From: Drechmeria coniospora
Lineage: Eukaryota; Ascomycota; Sordariomycetes; Hypocreales; Ophiocordycipitaceae
Length of the DNA stretch: 64,000 nt
Assembly: GCF_001625195.1 (NCBI RefSeq)
Contig: NC_054389.1
Coordinates: 10,970,520 to 11,034,519 of the forward strand
Direction: 5' to 3'
Part shown: positions 57,788-64,000 of the stretch, one piece after another
Numbering within the stretch: the first letter of the stretch is position 1
Layout of the letters: each line of letters begins with the position of its first letter
Position numbers and translations under genes: made by a program
Notes under the pieces: generated by a model
Seen by the model: the letters and a program-made list of their open reading frames with translations, nothing else
The model's database searches: none
Told to the model about the DNA's origin: nothing

Positions 57788-60569
57788 TCAGGTGATGGGG
57801 CTGAGGAACGGGTGCAGCATGAGGTCGTCGGCGCTCGGACGCAGGTTGAAGTCGAGCTCGAACGTCTGGCGAAGCAGGTCGCGGGCCTCGTCGCTCGCCG
57901 TCTCCGGTATCGTCGGCGCCGCCTTGCCGCCGCCGATCTTGAAGATGGCCTGCAGCTGGCTGCAGTCCGGGAACGGGTGGCTGCCCGTCATCATCTCGAC
58001 GACGAGGCAGCCGAGGGACCAGATGTCGGCCTTGCGCGTGTACGACGTCTGCTTCACCACCTCGGGCGCCATCCAGAAGACGGACCCCTGCAGCGAGGGT
58101 CGGTGCTTGTTGCTGCCGGCGCCGGCGAGCAGGTTCGAGGCCTCGAGCTTCTTGGAGATACCAAAGTCTGAGATCTTGATGGTGCCCTTGTTGTCGACGA
58201 GGATGTTGGCGCCCTTGATGTCGCGGTGGATGATGTCGCGGTCGTGGAGGTACGAGAGCCCCGTCAGGATCTGGCGGACGAAGCTCCGCACGAGCGGCTC
58301 CGGCAGCGCGCCGTACGAGTTGAGCATCGTCTGGACGGAGCCGCCGGGGACGTACTCGAGGAAAATGTTGAGCTTGTCGGCCGAGGAGCTGCAGCCGAGG
58401 TACTGGACGATGTTGGCGTGGCGCAGGTCCCGCAGCAGGCTGATCTCGCGCTTGAGCGCGTCGATCATGCTCTTCTTGCGGTTGTCGCTCTGGCTGTTGG
58501 CGCCGGGCGCCGGCGCCTCGACCTGCTTCACCGCCAGGAGCTCGCCCGTGACGGCGTGGAGGGCGAGGTAGACGGAGCCGAAGGAGCCCTGGCCGATGAG
58601 GGCGCCCTTCATCCACTTGTTGTCGTCCCACGACTCGCCGGCGAGGAAGCTCTCGAGCTCCTCGTCCACCTCCTCGCCGTCGTCGGTGAGGGCCTGCTGC
58701 AGCTCCTGGAAGGAGCCGGACCCGTTCGAGTGGTTGCCTTCGTAGTAGCTCGTGAGCGTGCCGCTGCCCTCCATCTCGACGTTGCCGACGGCCGCCGTGT
58801 CGGAGCCGCTCTCGGTGAAGGAGACGTACGACTTGCGGTCCGGCTCGACCGGCGACTCCTCCTGGAGGGTGTCGAGCATCGACGACGCGATCGAGTCTCG
58901 GTTGTATCCCTGCGGCAGCCGGCCCTGCGAGTCGGACCGCAGCTTGGCGACGCGGGTGCCGCCGCCGTTGAGCCAGGAGTCGGCGATGGTCGGGATGGGC
59001 GGTGCGTCCTGGACGCTCGAGGCGAAGCTGAGGCTCGAGGCGACGCTGAGCCGGCTGTTGACCTTGCTCATGCGGGACGAGCGCCTCATCGAGAGGCGCG
59101 CGGTCCGGTCGATGTCCTCGCGCGCGTGGTCGGGGAAGTACGAGGTGAGGTCCGAGGCGATGAGCTCGCTGGGGGGCCGCAGCCCGCCGAACTGGCGGAG
59201 GCCGACCCTGCGCCGCTGCGGCTTCCTCGCGTCCTCCGTCGACGGCCGCTCGAGCTCCATGGCCGCGTGGGACACGTTTCGCTCGCGGTCCTGGAAGGAC
59301 ATGGGGGACAGGGGCTGCTGCAGCTGGTCGTTCCACTTCTCGCCCAGCACCCGCTGCACCTTGCGCTGGCTCCGCTCGTCGACGGTCTCGAGGACGCGGA
59401 TGTGCTTCTGCTGCTCCTCCTCCATGGCGATGGCCGCCGCCCGCTGCAGCTCGGCCTCGCCGGGCTCGCCGGCGGGCACCCTCCTCAGGATCAGACGGTT
59501 TCGCTCCGGCCGACGCTGGTCCTTGATGACCCGCCAGAGCTCCGTGTCGCCGAGGCGGCGGCACTGGTTGGGGTCGGGGTCGACGCCGTTGAGGACCCAG
59601 AAGCAGTAGTTGCGCTCGTGATCCTCGCGGAGGGCGAACTTGCGGAGCGTCACGCGCATCACGTCCTCGCACGTGTTGCAGTTGGCGATCTTGACCACCT
59701 TGGTGACGCCGCCGGTGGAGATGACGCGGATGACGTCTTGGTTGTGCGGCAGCGCCGCCATGAGGGAGCCGTCCATGCTGGAGTTGTTCCTCGTGTGGCT
59801 CACCGCCGGACGGTTGGCCGCGCCGTCGGCCGAGGAAGGGACCCGTGCGGACAGGAGGCCGGCGCTCGGCGGCGCTCGCAGATGGCGGGCTGGCGGAGGG
59901 TCAGCGGACTCCCCATCGTCAGGGCACACGAGGGGTTCGTACAGAGGTCCAACGGAGGCGGCACTTCCAGCTGGCGCGAGAAGCGTCTGCTCGAGGAGGC
60001 CGACGTCGGCGTCGTCCGCGTCGTCGAGGACCGCGTCAAGTCGCCGCCGGTGAGGGCCGAATACAGGTCAGGGGCGGCGAAGGAGTGCTGGTTTGGCCGT
60101 CAGCCTGGTTTCGAACGCGAGGCAGCCGCCGGCAGCCAGGAGGGGGGGTTACCCTAGTCCGCTTCTTCTGCTTCGCGTACGCCTTTGTCCGGAGCTTCTT
60201 GATGCCGAGGAAGAGGCGAACACGGTCGCCGACCTTTTCGATGCCCATCTCCTGCAGGATGCGCTTGTCGAGCTCGAGGAGGTTCTCGCCATTGATGTGG
60301 TTCATTCGGAAGAGCTTCTCGTACTCGGCGCAGTTGATGCTCTGGAGGTAGTGGCAGACTTTATCCTCGTCCCAGTTCTTGGCCGAGTCGGGGCCGTCGG
60401 TGTCGGTGTCGGAGAATTCCGACTCGGTCGGGCTCGCAAAGGACTGCGAGCCGGCAGACATGGGGGTCACCCTTCGCGCCGTGGGCGGCGCCGACGGAGG
60501 GGCACTGCTGGGGCTGAGCGTCGAGCCCATCGCCGCGGGAAAGGGAGACTTGGAGGCGAGCATGGCCAT
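57788..60569 (-). CDS. STE11: MAP kinase kinase kinase STE11
   Basis: Top kinase of the pheromone/filamentation MAPK cascade, acting on the Ste7-type MAPKK. Model: complement(join(57788..59889, 59943..60087, 60153..60569)), 887 residues. Start MAMLASKSPFPAAMGS. SAM domain 65-130 (NWDEDKVCHYLQSINCAEYE; HINGENLLELDKRIL; GDRVRLFLGIKKLRTKAY) for Ste50 binding. Intron 1 (GTAACC..CTGAC..CCAG) and intron 2 (GTACGA..CGCTGAC..GCCAG) join RTRHSFAAPD and LDLSRHLRAPPSAG. Ras-binding-like domain about 239-325 (DVIRVISTGGVTKVVKIANC). Kinase domain 613-885: GQGSFGSVYLA, AVKQVE, HRDIKGAN, DFGISKK, SVFWMAPEVV. Complete catalytic set. Family length is about 900. Confidence 0.96.
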
Positions 60570-60894
60570 GATGGTGGCGGTCAGGTTGGCCGGCAACGGG
60601 ACTGTTCTGCTGTTTCGTCGTTCGGGAATCGCCTCCTGCGAGTCTTTGGCTGCCTCGTGCGTGCCGTGGTGCCCAGTGCCCCGTGCAACTCGATGCGCCT
60701 CGGTGCTCCCTCGTGGCGAGGCAGGACGAGGACGGGACGGGACAGCTTCGCGCTTGGGCTGGAGCACGGCCAGGTCCAATCACCCACACGTCCACGTCGG
60801 CCGAGACTGCACTCAGCAGCCAACAGCGCAGGGCTACTATAGGAAGGAGAGAGGGGGGTGGGCAACGACGGGGAGTTGTTGCGTGTGGGTGCGG

Positions 60895-60985
60895 ATTCCA
60901 GAGAGGGGGGGGGGGAGGGGAGGGGAGGAGAGGAGGAGGACGAAGAGGAAGAAGAGGCGGAGGAGGAGGAAGGGGAGAGATAAAA
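60895..60985. repeat. GA-rich (polypurine) tract upstream of STE11
   Basis: About 90 bp of almost pure purine on the plus strand, with an 11-G run and GAGGAGGA units, so CT-rich on the STE11 coding strand. Typical of leaders or core promoters of fungal genes. Confidence 0.75.
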
Positions 60986-61269
60986 AGCAGCCCACCAGGG
61001 TGGTTTGGCAGAGGGACTGACTATGCACAACACCGCTTGGGAGTTGCTTATGCACACAACTCGGGATCGAGTGGCAAGAGCAGGAAGCCAGAGAGACTGT
61101 CCGCCGCACCAACGGCGAGGTACCCACGGTTCCGACAGCAATTAATACAAGGCGAATGAATAATGGCCCTGAATGGATGGATTATGGAGCCGCAAGGGCA
61201 GCCACCTGGTTGGCCGCGACAGTTGGGCGTGTGCGGTGATCGGTCGGTCCACCGTTCCCTTTCCAGGCT

Positions 61270-61930
61270 AAGGTACTCCGTGGCCGGTTCATGTATTACT
61301 TGCGCCAGTAACCACCTGTACTTTCTTCTCCCTAGGTACTGTACTGTACTTGCAGGACTCCGTGTTCGCCGGCCCGGGTACCCTCGTACCGTCGGGTACC
61401 AGGGTGGTAGGTAGTAGGTACAAGGTAAGTAGAGTACCTGCGTACTAGCTACTAAGCTACAGCACCTACCTACTGACAACGTCACTACCTGTAATATGTA
61501 TCCGTACTGTACGGAGTACAGTACAGTACATGTAGGTGTGTACTCCGTATTGTACTGTTACCATGTGTACATGCATATACTGTAAGTACTGTAAGTATGT
61601 GCACGTACAACGTACTTACGTGCACGCCTACTTGCACAGTAAGTGATGATGTACTTGTACATGTAGTTAAACTACTCGTCTCCGTACTCACGAGTAGGCA
61701 GTAGTATAATACGAGTACTGACATGTACTGAAGTACTCCGTACAACTCACACTGGTGTACTCCGTACTTTGGTACGGCACACAATCGCATGAAATGATGT
61801 ATTCTGCCTACTAAGGTAGTGCACGTCCAAACTTGTACCAACGCGACACAGCACTTGTAACTTGTACTGTACTTACTTACCTACATGAACATGTGCGTAC
61901 TGTAGTATTTGTACGGCGTACGGAGCATCG
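61270..61930. repeat. GTAC-word field
   Basis: Includes GTACTGTACGGAGTACAGTA near 61504, TACTCCGTA words near 61541, 61735 and 61760, and several AGTACTGTAAGTA units. Similar in character to the fields at 8-9, 12-13, 23 and 49 kb. Confidence 0.8.
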
Positions 61931-62859
61931 TACTGATAGCCAAACACCTACTGATGGTCAGTGGCAGTGGTGTTGTAGCAGGGGCTTCCGAAAGATCCAC
62001 AATGCGCCCATGCGCCCATGCGCCCATGGCACGGCGCCGACGACGACTCCCTCACCAACAGGCGGGCAGGCAGCACACCTCCGAGGGGAGGCTGTTACGT
62101 TCGATCACTAGCACGAGTGCTCCTTGGCCGCTTCGAGTTCGCCTGGCCCCCGATAACCGTGGTCCCCTGTCACGACGGCCCCCTGTAACAGCAGGCCCCC
62201 CCCCTCCCTTTCCCTTCCCTCCACCCCCGTCATTTCAGATGGCCATGCCGCATCGTACAAAGCACGCAGCAGGAGCTGCGCTCATGCTCGCTGTGTTGGT
62301 CATTTTCCTGGCAGCATCGAGTTGAAACCGTTGCGCAGCGTGCCCTTGATGAGCAGGAGGCTCCTCTCGAGGCCAACCGAGCAGCACTGAGCAGGCAGCA
62401 ATCACTCGTCGGTTCATGCGTGATCCGTCATCGATTCCTCGACAGATACTCCTACCTCGCACGCAGTCATCTTGGCCCGATGCGGTTCGAAGAGCCGGGC
62501 CGACTGTTTACCAACAGCGCATGAGGACGACAGCAGCCACCGGCATCGTGATACCCTCAAAAGTGCCACGAGACCTAGCCGTGGCGCATGGCGGCTCCCC
62601 AGCCTTGCGACGAGTCGGTGCAAGTTTCTCGGGATGCGCCGCACCACACCCTTGGCCCGCACACGTATCACGCACGCGACGATGGCTCCAAACGCGGTAC
62701 GGAGTGGCGGTTGCGCCGCGGGGCCATGACGTCTTTGGCCATTGTCCGAGGCTCGTGCTGCCATCTGGACTCGAGTCTCGACAACCAATGCATGCTGGCA
62801 TTCGTGCCGACGACAAGCACGAGTGCGAACATGCACGCAGGCGCCGGTGCACATCTCGA

Positions 62860-63310
62860 AGGCCCAAGTACAGTACAGTGCCAGGTACCTATGGGTGCTA
62901 CGGCTTTTCGTAAGCGTGCATTTCTCCAGCACCGCACTGCAATGGTAGGTACGGAGTGAGTACAGTAGATGTTCTGTAGTTGTACTCCGTACTCCGTACT
63001 TGAAAGTCACGGTACGAGTTGTCCGTTCCAACTTGAGCATTCGCAGCCGGGATATCCTGGCTTGCAAGGATGGCTCCCGTCTGTCCTCTCGACGGCGAGG
63101 TACGAATGTCGGCACAGTACGGAGTACGGAGTACTTGTACGCGTACAGGTACAAGTACATGTACTCGTACAGGACAGACGTACCGTACTTACTTACATCT
63201 ACACAATCCAAGGGAAGGGTCATGCATGCAAGTACATGCAGTTATCGCAGCATGTCGTGGTGCACAACGGAAACGTGTGCCTGAACTAATACGGAGTACA
63301 CCGTACAGTC
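62860..63310. repeat. GTAC-word field
   Basis: TACTCCGTACTCCGTAC overlapping pair near 62983-62999, TACGGAGTACGGAGTAC near 63119-63135, and TACGGAGTA near 63291. The paired overlapping form recurs in several fields. Confidence 0.8.
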
Positions 63311-64000
63311 CACTAGGTTCGCTGAAAGTCGCGTACGGCACCTGGTCAATGGCCAACCGGCACACGCCTCAGTGTCGGTCTGGACAATGTTCCAAGGTAA
63401 CGGTGATGGGCGTTATTTTGCCGGTGCTCTCAAGGCCAGGCCGATATGATCTTGTAACCTAGGAGACGCAGGAATCCCCGGATGACGGTGCGCAAACCAG
63501 AAGATCTCGATGCCCGCTAGCGACTACTGGTGCTACCGGCCGGAAAACTTTCTCTCTGCTTGGACATCTATTCGTCCTTTGACAAGTTTCAGCCTGTCTT
63601 TGGCCTACCCTTATTGGCCCCCGAGACCGCCGAGGCGGCAGAATTTCCGCTGCGTCAACCCAAAGCCCCCGCAGGGCAGCGAACGGACGGACGACCCCAC
63701 TGGTCGTCCCATGAGTGCACCAGCTTGTAAAGGTACTTGTGCCGCAAGCACTCATTACGACCAAGGGCAAGTAGGGGTACAAGTACGGACCGGCACGGCC
63801 ACGAGGCGATTCGTACTCGTACTACCCAGACGGAGCCTTTGCCGCCCTAATTCAGTGGCACTTGCGCTATTGACTCACTGTTTCCGCGGCCCCATGAGCG
63901 GCGACTTCTCGTGATGGGCCATCGCGCCGCGCAGGGATGAAACCGACAATGTTTCGCGCGACCTCATATTTTCGTCACCTGCCTTGAACCTCCCGGCTTT

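Larger units (their letters stand above)
60570..64000. other. Intergenic region to the end of the window
   Basis: 60895-60985 is a strong GA-rich tract (CT-rich on the STE11 strand), fitting its promoter or leader. GTAC-word fields lie at 61270-61930 and 62860-63310. A 28-codon frame at 62239-62325 follows a long pyrimidine tract but is too short to call. Frames at 62414-63223 (-) and 63510-63914 (+) lack motifs. The last 700 bp look ordinary and may be the flank of a gene outside the window. Confidence 0.6.

Noticed and set aside
57525..60157. Two long shadow frames over STE11 (one per strand)
   Set aside because: They overlap a complete kinase and SAM protein and show only Arg/Gly/Ala-rich or Val/Glu/Leu-rich composition.
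62239..62325. 28-codon frame with a hydrophobic C-terminus after a pyrimidine tract ending TTTCAG
   Set aside because: It could be a microprotein or a 3' splice site of an unseen gene, but too short and without other exons I can identify.
62414..63223. 269-codon minus-strand frame
   Set aside because: It crosses a GTAC-word field and has no domain or leader.

Overview
This is nuclear DNA of a filamentous ascomycete, by protein flavour a Sordariomycete and probably a member of the Hypocreales. The genes are GC-rich and broken by short introns (48 to about 170 nt) with GT..AG ends and CTAAC or CTGAC branch sites. Single-copy fungal housekeeping proteins are spread over both strands without operons. 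I find 22 protein genes in 64 kb. I see no tRNA, rRNA, CRISPR array or complete transposon. Exon boundaries were built by eye from splice signals, reading frame and family conservation; every spliced model sums to a multiple of three.

Layout. 1-18 kb: the 3' part of a Gly/Arg-Ser-rich nuclear protein, phosphatidylinositol 4-kinase PIK1, the histone-fold repressor NC2-alpha/Bur6, a membrane-anchored alpha/beta hydrolase, a DUF3605 protein and the SND2/TMEM208 ER-targeting factor. 19-32 kb: APC/C subunit CDC27, a solitary histone H4 gene, TRAPP subunit TRS20, mitoribosomal protein mL60 (MRPL31), cap-binding subunit CBC2 and nucleoporin NUP82. 33-47 kb: a conserved-looking protein of unknown function, an EBP-type sterol isomerase, a small transmembrane RING-H2 protein, an 83-residue small protein, a bHLH factor with SREBP-like basic-region features and a secreted Lys/Leu-rich protein. 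47-51.6 kb is a gene-free stretch. 51-61 kb: a secreted metallophosphoesterase/5'-nucleotidase with eight exons, a PrpF-family isomerase, a gamma-glutamylcyclotransferase and the MAPKKK STE11. 61-64 kb is intergenic.

Functionally the window mixes general cell machinery (transcription, mRNA capping and export, cell cycle, ER and Golgi traffic, mitochondrial translation, signalling) with a few accessory genes (hydrolase, secreted proteins, PrpF). I see no biosynthetic cluster.

The most unusual feature is between the genes. Nearly every long spacer carries dense copies of a short word, TACGGAGTA/TACTCCGTA, with related GTAC-rich words (AAGTACTTGCAAGTAC, CAGTA repeats). Some form perfect palindromes, and one spacer holds 92-bp hairpin-forming tandem copies. 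I found no copies in the exons I read. This is the best candidate for something undescribed; its mechanism is unknown to me.
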